A DNA stretch of 64,000 nucleotides from Aurelia coerulea (lineage: Eukaryota; Cnidaria; Scyphozoa; Semaeostomeae; Ulmaridae). This document shows, one piece after another, positions 1 through 11,400 of the stretch. Position 1 is the first letter of the stretch. Every line of letters starts with the position of its first letter. The stretch spans positions 248,001-312,000 of the forward strand of contig CM076960.1 of the NCBI GenBank assembly GCA_039566865.1. Reading direction: 5' to 3'. Under the pieces are notes generated by a model. It had not been told where the DNA came from, did not search any database, and saw only the letters and a program-made list of their open reading frames with translations. The translations under genes and the position numbers were made by a program.

Positions 1-613
1 CTACCACAAAGCTCCCAGCAATTATTTCAAAATAGGCCCTTTATTGAACCAGTTGATTTATTCATGCAGTTTAAAACAGTGTGTGCCATTAACTCCTGAT
101 CGTTTAAATTCTCATTAAAATTCAACTAATTTTTCGATTCTCATGTGAATTTACTTTTGTAATTGTCAGCTGGCGTTCTCTTTGCTCTTTCTTAAAATAA
201 TCGTCTTAATTCTACTCAATTCTATTCTGCTCTTTGTATTTCAATTCAATTTGAGACTATTTCCAGGATTCTTTCACAGTGGTGAGTGGTCCTTACTTTT
301 TTTCTCAAATTAAAAAAAAGCCTGTGATGTAAAAGTGATGTGTGATAGCTAAAGGCAGAAATGTGGTCGTGATTTTAGTTCTGTTTCGAACGTTTGTTGA
401 ACGGGCTTTCTTGAGAAAATCCCTCATGATTTTCAGAACAGAGTACCTAGCCGATTTCAGTTCGGTCTGGACCATGATTTCAGTCAGGAATGTATTTGAT
501 AATATAATGTTGCCAATATTATTGCCTTGGTTTAGGGATCTGATCAGATCGGATCAGTGGCCTTTCAAACCGGTTTTATTTTTTAATTTTTTATCAGGTA
601 TCAAAATGACATA

Positions 614-1066
614 CAGCATCAAGGTCCAGCATTTAAGAAACCATCTAAAAGAAGCTTTTATGCTACTGAAAAATAGTTAGCCCCCCTACTCGCAAGAAAC
701 TCTTGAGGCTCACACCAAAATAGAGTTTCTTGTATTTTAATTGACAATATTAGGCCCTGGTCTGATGACCTGGGAGCATTCTACTTCATGCAGGACTCAC
801 AAGAAATTGCTACCCAAGATATCCTAGATTTAACAGATTTTTACCCAAATTTTAGCTGATGGTCTTGACAATCATTGATAACTTACACATATGGCTGAGA
901 TATCTATAAATAGCCTCATTCTGTTGTAACATATTTTCAGGACCTTCCAGAAATGAAGTTAGAAACTTAAGAAACTTTCAGCCTGAGAAATGAAAAGCAT
1001 CATAGATATAAGAAACATTTTAGGCTAAGGTGTGAAAAGTGGTTTCTTAAATATGGGGCCTTACTG
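614..1066. mobile_element. Non-autonomous inverted-repeat element with TAAGAAAC motifs
   Basis: The left end (CAG, then AAGGTCC and ATTTAAGAAACCA) matches the reverse complement of the right end (TGGTTTCTTAAAT, GGGGCCTTACTG). Several further TAAGAAAC/GTTTCTT motifs lie inside. No coding capacity was seen. It resembles the TAAGAAAC-rich elements at 38466 and 61051 in interior motif but has different tips, so family membership is tentative. Confidence 0.45.
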
Positions 1067-2599
1067 TATTTGTACGATCTGATCTTGGTTTTTTATCTCC
1101 TGATCTGATGTGTATGTAAATGGGATTTAACTTATCAATGTATGTTATTATTTTAGCTATCCGCATTATTTCAGCTGATTTCAGCTGAAGTTGTTGGTTG
1201 CATAAGCAACGGCAAATTTTGTAAAAAAAAGAGCGTAACATAGCCATGCATCATATTTTGCTCCTCTGTTTATTTTCATTTGACTCAGTGTGTGCAAAGT
1301 TGTGAAATCTCTTTTTTAGAGCCGTGAATCGCTTTGTTTTCCCGAGCCAAAACTTTGTCTGGATTACCTACCTTTCCATGGTTATGTTTACGATTGAAAC
1401 CAACGAATTTTTAACGAAATCTTTAGCAGCTGTATCTAGCAAGCCATTTTGGCTCGTTATTTGTCGACGATTTTGCTCAAATTGCCACAGCTTTATAAAA
1501 TTTTCAACGTAAAGTCAATAATTAAAGTTTTTTGATAACTTACCAGATTTTTCGAACAATTGCAAGTCGAGAGCTCTTTGCAATTTTTTTTTCTCGTCGT
1601 AGGTATGTAGCTGACAACAACTGGAATCTAACACCGAACTGAATTTTGATACGAATGCCAAATGGATGAAATGACTCATTACCATGGTAGAAGCTCAGGT
1701 TATTGCATTCATCAATTCTTTCATTTTAATTCATTTGTTTTATTCAATTCATTTTATTTGTTAAATGCAAGTGACGGTATTCAGGTATAAAGTCACGTGA
1801 TTATTCATCAAGAGATACGTTTCGGAATCAGTCTTTCCGGTCAAATTTTGCAACTGGTCCTTTTTGATGTCACATTTTCGCATAATCCAGTTTGCCTTAT
1901 AGATCAGAGCGAAGTTAATTAACAATTAGCTGCCGAAAAAGGGTCGCTCTGACAAATTTTAAGGATGAAGTTAGATTTTTGAATATCCTGTGATTCGTTA
2001 GACATTCAAATTCCATTGCAACCAAACTGGCAACAATTCCCTAGCAAATATGTAGCTAGAAAAAGAAATGCTCAACCAGTCTTGTCTGGAATGTTGAAAT
2101 TTTTATACAGTTACTAAAATACACAAGAAGAAGACTGTACTGATGTCAATAATGTGATGTTTATTTCTTTCAAATAGTACATTTATAAAATCGTTTTAGT
2201 TTGTTATATGATAATATCATTTCGATATAAAACTGTACATTGATAAAAATGTTAAGTTAATACAATTAAATACTAATGATATGTATGGTATCTATTTTAC
2301 CTTAGCTTCACTAAAGCTTTCTGCTTCTGCATACGTCCTTTTACTAAAGCCTTTAAACCCTTCTAAAAATGTTAAACGTTGAATAAATCCTTTCTTAACT
2401 TGTTTTCTGTTATTAACTGCCTCAGTTCTACTTTCTTCAAATTTATATCACATCTGCCTTCATCAACTACCTTTGATTTAACATATTTTTGACATTTGAT
2501 TTCTGTTCAGTTGGCTATTTGGTTGAATATTCAGTTTCATTTGAAGTTTTAGAGATCTACTTTCTACGAGAATTATCCTTTTTCACCGTGAGCTTTATT

Positions 2600-2670
2600 T
2601 AGATTCCATTAGATCCCATTAGATTTCATTGGATTCCATTAGATTCCGTTAGATTCCATTAGATTCCATT
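2600..2670. repeat. Short tandem repeat, unit ATTAGATTCC
   Basis: About seven degenerate copies of a 10-bp unit (ATTAGATTCC, with CCC, TTC and CCG variants) run head to tail. It looks like a simple minisatellite. Confidence 0.8.
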
Positions 2671-2945
2671 TAAATTCAGTGACATAAACCACAAATATAT
2701 ATGTTTCAAAGCAAGGACTCCACCCAGTATATTCCAACGCTTGCTGATGTCGAAATTATCATGGCTGGTCGGCTTCACCATGGACTCACTTTCTGTATAC
2801 ATTTTGTATGCACAGACTTTATGGCTGCTCTTTATAACCAACAAGCTTTGTGTCGATTTATTGATGACATTTATATCATTCATAATATATACTGCAAGCT
2901 TCTGCTATAACTAAAAGTAACAACCCTATCAACACGACGAATTTA

Positions 2946-3097
2946 TCAGATTTTAACTTTGATATGGAAATAGTTCGTCGATACGTTTCCAAAATTCTTT
3001 AGAGGTATAAATTTATCGTGTTTGAATCTGTTACCGCAGTAAATGGATTCCATCTTCAAGAGAATTTCTTGTCTTTGTTGCTCGTTGTTCAAGGGAT
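2946..3097 (-). CDS. Possible extra 3' exon of gene B (candidate)
   Basis: A pyrimidine-rich tract ending in TTTGCAG precedes a 49-codon frame that is open in phase 1, the usual phase in this gene, and ends at a TGA at 2946-2948. The predicted peptide starts DPLNNEQQRQEILLK and carries one Cys. To reach it, exon 4681-4140 would have to splice at the GTGAGT that overlaps the Cys codon near its end, about 40 bases before the stop. Another exon-like block lies at about 3411-3504. Without transcript data the simpler model, a stop at 4140, is preferred. Confidence 0.25.
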
Positions 3098-3191
3098 CTG
3101 CAAAGGGAAAATAAAATGATAAGAAAGTGATATATATTAATGAAGTTGATGATTAAATTAATCATAAGCTGAAATTTTCTCATTTCAAAAT

Positions 3192-3320
3192 GAAGATTTT
3201 CAAACATATAGACACTTGCTTTGACGTATCACGTTCGCTTTATCAAAACTAAATGTGACTTCTGATAAAGCGAAAGCGAACCGTCAATGTAAGTGTCTCT
3301 ATTTTTGAAAATCTTTATTG
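3192..3320. mobile_element. Palindromic MITE
   Basis: Arms of roughly 55 bases are inverted copies. AAGATTTTCAAACATATAGA at the left pairs with the right end, and both arms carry ACACTT, a TGACG block and GCTTTATCA. The centre is about 20 bases. No coding sequence. Confidence 0.65.
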
Positions 3321-3745
3321 ATTTTATATAATAATTGGAGAAGCCTAGATGATAATTGAAGGCGCACAATAATTGATATTCAGATGATTTATAATGATAT
3401 ACTTACCACAAAACCTCGACTAGCTTTTTATAAATCTGTGGTCTTGTAATCATGAATTTCTTCAACAGTCTTCTTTTTTGTCGAGTTTCTTTCACTGTAA
3501 CAGAACGATTTATTTCATTTCATTTCACGATGCTGCAATTTTGCAATTAATTCCAAATCCTCAGGAATTTTTTCTGTTTTTACAGTCAATGCACTAAAGA
3601 GAATTCAATGTATTATCACCGGAAACACAATGAAAGACTTGAATAAATTTTGTAAACAAACAAACTTGAAGAGTAGTTGCAGTATAATATAGGTATGTTA
3701 CTTTCTTAGAGATTAGATTAATTTTCTTTCACGTTTGTAAGAATA

Positions 3746-3919
3746 TACCTTTTCTAAGAGTGTTTACATTGAGTGATGTTTCCATACATTTTTATACCAG
3801 AGGCTCGATTGAGTGGTGTCAGAGCTTCTATCACTATTGTGCACATTCGAACATTCCACAAAATGCAGAAACATATCTCTCGATTTAGATTCTTTTTCAG
3901 AATAACTAAAACGTCTATT
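3746..3919 (-). mobile_element. MITE family 1, copy 1
   Basis: Reverse-oriented copy of the commonest dispersed element in the window. It contains the conserved core (reverse complement of GTGCACAATAGTGATAGAAG, then CTCTAACGCCACTCAATCGA) and one good arm ending AGAATAACTAAAACG. The other arm is degraded. Confidence 0.7.
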
Positions 3920-4139
3920 ATGATCTATCTGAATCATTCTCTTTGACTGATTAAAAGGGGCATCATCTGGTTATTAATTGGTCGAAATTGACAAGACCAA
4001 ATATGTCGATTTCATTTTCTTGACCTAAAGAATGTTATTCATTTTGCATATGAAAAAATACAGGGATAACCAGGTGTGAAAAACAGTAATGCATAAGACA
4101 TAAAGCTAGCAATTTAAGGTCTGAGAAAAATTTAGGCAT

Positions 4140-4681
4140 CTAGATTGTAGAACGAATCTTTACAAAATTAAATTGAGAATTTGTCAACTCACATCCTTCA
4201 TAAATTCCTTGAACTTGGTCATCTTTCAATGGTCGATCCCACATCGTGACAGAATGTATTTTCAATGGATACATATACTCTCTACTTTCTGCATTATTTG
4301 GTTTCCCTATCGTAATCAATGGATATTTATCATTAGGCCGTTTCGCGTCATTTCCTTTCACTGATATTATTTTAGTCCCATCAAGGTAATATGTTAATGT
4401 ACCGCTCTTTTCCCATACGAACACCGGATTTATCCATTTTCCTGTTGGTACTTTATCTTCTGGTATCATTAATTTCCATTGTTTGTTTATTGTGCTGAGA
4501 ACAAAGACGTATTGTCCATGGAAGAATAAGAATCCGAATCCACGTGACTCTTTCGATTGTCCTCCTCCGCTGATAATATAAGCATCTTGATTCTTTCTGA
4601 TTTTGCTTCTGTCTAGATTCACCCAAAATGAGAGTGTTAGGCCACCTAAGATGCATTTGCCTGGGTCGCTGAAGCACGTTC
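4140..4681 (-). CDS. Gene B exon 12: C-terminal part of LamG/concanavalin-like domain and stop
   Basis: Enters in phase 1 after a TTTTTGCAG acceptor and encodes 179 residues to a TAG at 4140-4142. The fold signature is clear: a strand reading LTLSFWVNLD, then FLFFHGQYVFVLST, a W-K-L-M/W-I-N-P-V-F-V-W strand, YYLDG, ITIGKP, and the closing SVTMWDRPLKDDQVQGIYEG. That ending is the usual C-terminus of LamG/concanavalin-type modules in animal extracellular proteins. Three Cys are present (near the start and in YEGC). Such domains bind glycans or matrix proteins; the ligand here is unknown. A GTGAGT donor overlaps the YEGC codons, so an alternative 3' splice cannot be excluded. Confidence 0.85.
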
Positions 4682-7600
4682 CTGCAAAAACGTAAGTCGT
4701 GATTATTTTGATTTTTAGTGGAAACCTTTTCGTCGTTTCCTATTTGTTTCATAGGTTAGAATCGGATGGACCAAAAAGACTTTCCACTATTTAAAAATTT
4801 GTTACGCGCAGAATACTTGACGTATTCGACTGAATCAAAGTTTAGTTGATATCTGAAGGGTTGAAAAATTTGAGTGATTTTGTTTTATTTTCTGAGCATT
4901 GGAAATTCAGTTTACAAAAATCCATAACTTCGAATGCGTGAAAAGAGGCCTAAAACCCTCCATCAAAATTGTAAACAATCTCATCACTCAAACACGCTTT
5001 GTTTCTCTCAAGAGTTAAGAATCAAATCTTTATAAAAACAACTGCATATATGATTAATGCTCAGAAAATAAGAAGACAAATCACAAAAATATTTTAAAGT
5101 TTCAGCTGCCAGTCAAACGTTGATTCTGTCATATACCTCAAGTATTTTTCTACATTTCAAATTTTCATGCAGTTGAAGTTCCGTTTGATCCACCCGGCAC
5201 AAAAAGATGTAGAAATTTTCTGCCATTGAACAATAACCAAGGACACTGGTTATTTCAAAGATATTTCTACCCAATGAGAGAGGATGAAGGACCTTATAGC
5301 TACATTGTGCTTTCAAACTTTCTGTAAATATCACTCAAGTAAGGGTGCCAAGTAATATTCATTTAAAAAGAACTCACTGGATAACTGCAGAAAAATTTAC
5401 AATGAATTAAATGTGCCGTGAAATTATATTTCAATCAATATTTTCTGCCAAGACATGAGAAACTTCAACTCGAATTATTTTTGAAATCTAAAATGTGATC
5501 CTCTTTCTTCAAGCTGTTTTCATCCGCGGTGATTTTCTCTTTGAATCAAGAATTGATTCAGAGGAGTCAAGATTATTTCACCCCCCGGTTCAAACACCTT
5601 TATGCTTGTTTTGAATAAATATTTGAGTTTCATTAACTTACCATTGAAGTCTCCTAAAATGATATAACTTCCAGGATATTCTGTTGAAGCATAAACCAGT
5701 TTACTAGGATCCGCAGAAATTGTACTTCCATTCATTAAAATTGCATTATGACCAGTTTGAATATCTATACTCAATATACTTTTATGATTGTCCAATGGCC
5801 AGAAATGAGAGGATTCTAGGAAAGGATCTTTTACTAAAAGGAAGGAATAAGAATTATTAGTAAATGTTTAAATGGCCAATGTAAAGTCAGTAATTTTGTA
5901 ACTACCAAGGACACTGTTTTGAATCTAAGCAAAAACAAAAAACGGATGCATGTTTTGGCCTAACCAAACATCCCAATTGTTTTGAAGGTATCATATCTTG
6001 CTTTTAAAATGATGGATTAATCTAAGATTAATCTAAGATTAAAGAGACCTTCTGTTGAACATCTATGTCGAGAAGATGTTTCATCTAATACACAGAGAAT
6101 TTCCATGATCTACCGAAGTATTTCATAAAATGAGCAATTCATTCGATGCAATCTCCCTTATGCAACTAATTATCGATCGAAACAATACTGATTTTAAAAC
6201 TACAAGCAGATCTTTCAGTTGTTCTAAAAAAGAATCTGAATTGAAGGATATCTTCATTCATTTTGAAGAATTTTCGAATGTGCACAATAGTGATAGAAGC
6301 TCTGACGCCACTCAATCGAACCTTTCGTATAAGATCTATGGAAGTATCATTCGATCCAGAATCTTGTTTAGAATAGCTAAAAGATCTATTCCATTGCTGT
6401 GAGTGAACTGAAATGTTATTCTGAATACTTACATAAAATTCCTTTATTTTTCTCCTGTGATTTAGCTTTCTGCACACCATCCAACCTCACTGGTGCACGT
6501 TTCGTACTGGCTAAATGCAAAATAAAAGACACAGCTATCAAAATCCGCATAATGCAACCAGCAAATTATGAAAACCCTAATGGTAAGTCTTTTCTTGGTC
6601 TCTTGAATTGTCCTTATTAGCAATACAGGCAATTAGCCGATACCAATGCAAGCAACCGAGGAAACAGCAGCGTTATAACACTCAATGCAATGCCAAAACT
6701 AGCAACCAAGCAAACAATAGCTTTTAATTAATTTTCCTTTGGTTCAAACCGGCTTTTTTCAAACGAATACAGTTACACGTGACCTGTGCATTCTTTCAAT
6801 AATCACGTGACCGTACCATTGTATCTGTGCATTGTATTCAAATATAAGTGACCTGCTTTGCCACCTGTTGTATTGACCGTTTATTAGCTTTAAGCTTCCT
6901 TAGTCTATTCATTTATTTGATCCCAAACTTCACTCTCTTGCATCTTATCTTTTGATGTGTTTAAAATTCAGTTTGTTACCTTTCCTTGGAAGATTAAGTA
7001 TTTCGCTGTTTTGATGGATTGTTTTTGCTCTTTGCAATGGAAAATGGTTGAAAAAGGAGCCTTATTTGAAGGAATAGTGGCTGATTTTGTGTGCACGATA
7101 TTGAACAAGATCTTTCATACACTTACTGGATCCCAACTTCACTTTTAAGCATTTTATCTTGGGAGCTGTTCAAACTTCAGCTTAATTAACCTTTGATTTG
7201 CTTTTTAACTTTGTTCAGGACATTTCATATTTGGCGTGTTCTGTGATTTTTGTTCATCTTTGCGCGAGGAAAATTACCAAAAAACATTTGATCTTACATG
7301 ATGAGACACCCACATTTGCTGAAATTCTCATGATGGCTTGAAGCATGATACTGAATAAAATACTTTCATTTCCTCTATTCCCATAAAGTGATTCCATCTC
7401 CAGACTAAGATTTACATTTATAATTAAGTTTACACCGGGAGAATAAAATCGAGAATAAAATCATATCAAATTATCTAATAATGGCCTCTGCAATAAAGAA
7501 TGAATGATATTCATCTCATTCTGCCTCCCTCAATAGACATTTCAGTTGCTCTAAAAAAGAATATGAATCGATCGATGTTTTGGCACATCTTGTAGAAATT

Positions 7601-8405
7601 GTTTGAATGTGCACAAGAGCGATTGAAGCTCTTATGCCACTCAATCGAGCCTCTCGTCTAAATATGTATGAAAACATCGCTCGATTCAAAAGCTCTTTTT
7701 TTTAAAAAACTAAATGGTCTATTCCTGGGTATGAAATAAATGTTTACCTTTTTGTATTTTATTTCTCGTTTGTATCATTTGTCGATCATCTTGATTTTCA
7801 ACTCCATTATTTGCCCCAATTAGATCTCTGACAGGTGACGTGGGGTACGCTTTCACCCCCATTTCTGTACCTGCTTTTCTTGAAATATGATGTCTCATTC
7901 CGCTATTTTGATCTGCTCCATTCGGTTCTCCCATATTTGGATCCATTTCTGGCATTTCTGAGTCCATGTTATTCGAATTCATTTCATTCTCAAATTCTTG
8001 CCCTGCAACACATATTTAACACATATTGATAATAAACATATCAACTATGCTTTGGTAGATGCATATTTTTTTTAATTATTAGCTGAAAATTCCTTGTAGA
8101 TTTTCGAAAGATTCATGTTCTTTTTGCCATTTATTGCAAATTTTTGAACGTTTGTGATCGTTATCATGCAAAATAAGCATCGTTGACATTCTAGAGACAT
8201 CTGAAAGACCTTTGAAATGAGAAACTGTAACAACATAGATAATTTGTTTATAATTAAGCGTGTGCCTCGTTGCGTACTATGAACCATTCCATTGATTAAT
8301 CATCCAATCAATAGACCAAACAGCCAAACAGTTTTAGTCAGCTCATCAACTTATCAGCTTCTTGGCAAATGAATCAATTCAATCAATAAATCGATCAATC
8401 AATCG

Positions 8406-8445
<40 letters not shown>

Positions 8446-11400
8446 GATAATCAGAAAATCAGTCATTGAGATCATGAAATATTCACCTGCTTTTTCTTGC
8501 TCTCTTGCCAGCATCTGCTGTTCAGGGTCCATTTGTTGTTGTTGCTGTTTTGTATTGTTGCCAGGAGATTGAATCATCTCAACTTGTTTGTTATTGTTGT
8601 TATTGTTGCTGCTAGCTTTGTCACTCTTGCCTTCTTGTGCTTTGATTGTGTTTGGCGCGACATTCAAATGCATCAATGAAGGTCCTTTGTTTGCTTTATT
8701 CTTTGTATCCTTATTTGGGTATTCTTCATCACGTGATGCTCCTTCTTGGTGGAGATTCTGTTGCCTCTGTTGTGGTGGTTTATGCCACACTGATGGTCCT
8801 TTAGGCCCTAGTTTCACTGGTTTTATTTCTGATTTCTCAACTTCTTCATTTTTCAATTCCTCTCCTTCTCTTTCTGATTTTTGAGTGGGCTTAAACTTCC
8901 TTTCTTTACCATTGCCATTATCATCCTCAACCTTTTGGCTCTTTTTAAATTCCGCAATCCGGTCTAAATCATCGGTATTATGATTTAATTCGTCATGAAA
9001 CCGGCTGACCTCCGGTACGTTTTTATCTCCTCCATAAGTATCCGGATGCAACATTGCACTGTTGGCATCGGTATGGCTTTGTTTTCCTACGCCATTGCTG
9101 CGCAATGTAAAACCTGCTGCACTGTCTGAACTATTTGCCGGAACATGACTTGGTCCATTCATTTGTTCATTAGCTGGGACATTAGATGGTGCATTATTTG
9201 GTCCATTATTTTGCCCTGCATTTTGTCCATCGTTAAATCCTTGAGTAAATCCATGGACATGATTCTGGTCGATATTTTGGTTATTATTATTATTATCTCC
9301 TACATTTCCGAAATTTGAATCATGAAGATTTTTCCTTGGGTATTTTACAATATCACTTAATGTCTCATATCCATTTGCTTGTAAATCAGCTATTTGTGCT
9401 TGCCCAGAATGCTCATTTTTTAACGATTGTTTGTCCTCCAATTTTTCCTGAATCATTTCGAGATTTTTCTGATCTTTATTGCTTCCTTTTTCATTATTTT
9501 TCATTCTTCCCATTGATTTTTCCTTCTCTTCTCCATTTGAGTTTTTTTGTCCACTTTGATCATCAAATTTCTGTTTATTTTCATCTCTTTCATTTTTCAT
9601 TCCTTTCTCATCTTCATTACCTTTGTTCATGTTCTGGTTTTCTTTAAATTTCTGTTCATCATTTCTGTCAAATTTCTCATTTCCTTTTTCATTTTCTTTT
9701 CCTGAAAATCTCTCTTTATTTTCTTCGTAATTTTTGCCTTTATTTGCATTTTCATCCTGGCCATTATTATTAAATCTTTCATTTTTTTGATTTTCATTCT
9801 GATTCTTCATCTTTGCTTCTTCTTTTTCTTCTTTGACCATTTGATTATTTCTTTCATTGTTCATTTCTTTCATATTCTGCTTCTGTTTTTCATCTTCTTT
9901 TCCATTTTCATTAAACCGTTCCTTTCCTTCATCTTTATTTTCACCTTCATTCTTTCCATTTCCAAATTTTCTGTTATTTTCTTCATTTTCATTCTTCATT
10001 TTTCTTTCATCTTCTTCTTTCTTTATTTCTTTATTTCCTTCTCCATTGTTGTTGTTGTTGACGGCACGTGCAGGCTCTCTGTTATCATCTTTGTTCTCAA
10101 ATCCCTTTGCCCCATGTGTTTCTCCTGTATCGAAATGATACCCTTCTTTCCCCTTCTGGCTATTCTCTTTGCCTCCCTTTCCTTCCCCGTCCCCACGAAA
10201 TTGCTGTCCTTGCTCTTGTTGGTTTTGCTGTTGTCCTTCGCCTCCTTTAAATGACTCTTGTTTTTGATCTGATACATCGCCAAACTTCTTTTTGTCGTGA
10301 CCAGGTCCGTGCCCATGCTCATGCTCTTCATGTTCGTGGTGATCATCGTGTCCGTGTGGTTCGTGCTCGTGTTCGTGGCCATGTTCGTGTCCGTGTCCAT
10401 GGCCATGGCCAAATGATGACACATCGTCATTCTGTTGCTGATTTATCATCTTGGATTCCTCCTCGTTTTTACCTTGTGCATTTTTCTCATTTTCGTTTTC
10501 TGCTTTATTTCCTTCCTGCTCTTTATTTTCAGCCTTGAAATTCTCTTTCCCCTTACTGTTTTCGTTTTTACTATTTTCTTTTGCATTTCCATCCTGTGGA
10601 TTTTTCCCTCCTTCAAATTGTTTCTCTTGTTCTTTTTGTTCAGTCTCTTTCCAATTTTGCCTCTCTTTCACCCCTGGTGTGTTATCATTCTGCGTTGGCT
10701 TTTCATCATTTCCATATGCTTTATTCACTGGTCTTTCCTTGTCTTGTCCATTGAATTTGTTGCCTCCCTTACTTTGGTTTTCTTGCTGCCCCTGGTTTTC
10801 TTGCTGCCCCTGGCTTTGTGGGTAAGTTGATTGTACTCCATTCTTATCCCCTTGAGCCCCTTGATTACTTTGTTTATTTTCCTCATTGTAAGCCCCTTCT
10901 TTCTGTGGCTCTACTTTTCTATTTTCTTTTTCATCAACATTACCATTGAACTTTCCATCATTTTTCTTTTCATCGCTTTCAAGATTTCCATTGTTTTTCT
11001 GGTTCATTGCGTTTTGGTTCTCTCCCCGAAATGGTTCTTTATTTTCTTGTTTCTCGTTTCCTTTCACCTTATTATCCGGTTGTCCAAATCTTTCATTTTC
11101 TTGTTCTTTAGTTTTAACATTATTGACTGCAGCTACGTTCTGTTCCTCCTTACCAAATGGTTTATTTCCTTCATTTTGTATATTTCCAGACATTTGTTGT
11201 TGTTGTTGTTGATTTTGTTGCTCATTACCTTGTTTTAATGCTGCCATGTTCTTTTGGCCTCCTTTTCCTTCATCTTGTCCTTGTTCCGTAGCATCCTTAT
11301 TATCTTTATCATACAAAAACAATGTTCCTTTATATTTTTGTTTTTCGATTAAATTTCCATCTTTATCTTTCGTTTGTTCTTTTTGATCTTTGTAAAGTGT

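Larger units (their letters stand above)
1..2945. other. Non-coding flank downstream of gene B
   Basis: No open frame with a supportable exon structure. The stretch holds the inverted-repeat element at 614-1066, a 10-bp tandem repeat near 2600-2670 and otherwise AT-rich unique sequence. Short open frames here (the longest about 110 codons at 342-680) lack similarity to anything I recognise and have no splice context. Confidence 0.6.

Noticed and set aside
9787..11238. Several Phe/Leu/Ser-rich plus-strand frames that look like membrane proteins
   Set aside because: AAA/GAA codons of gene B exon 8 read as TTT/TTC on the other strand, which mimics hydrophobic segments.
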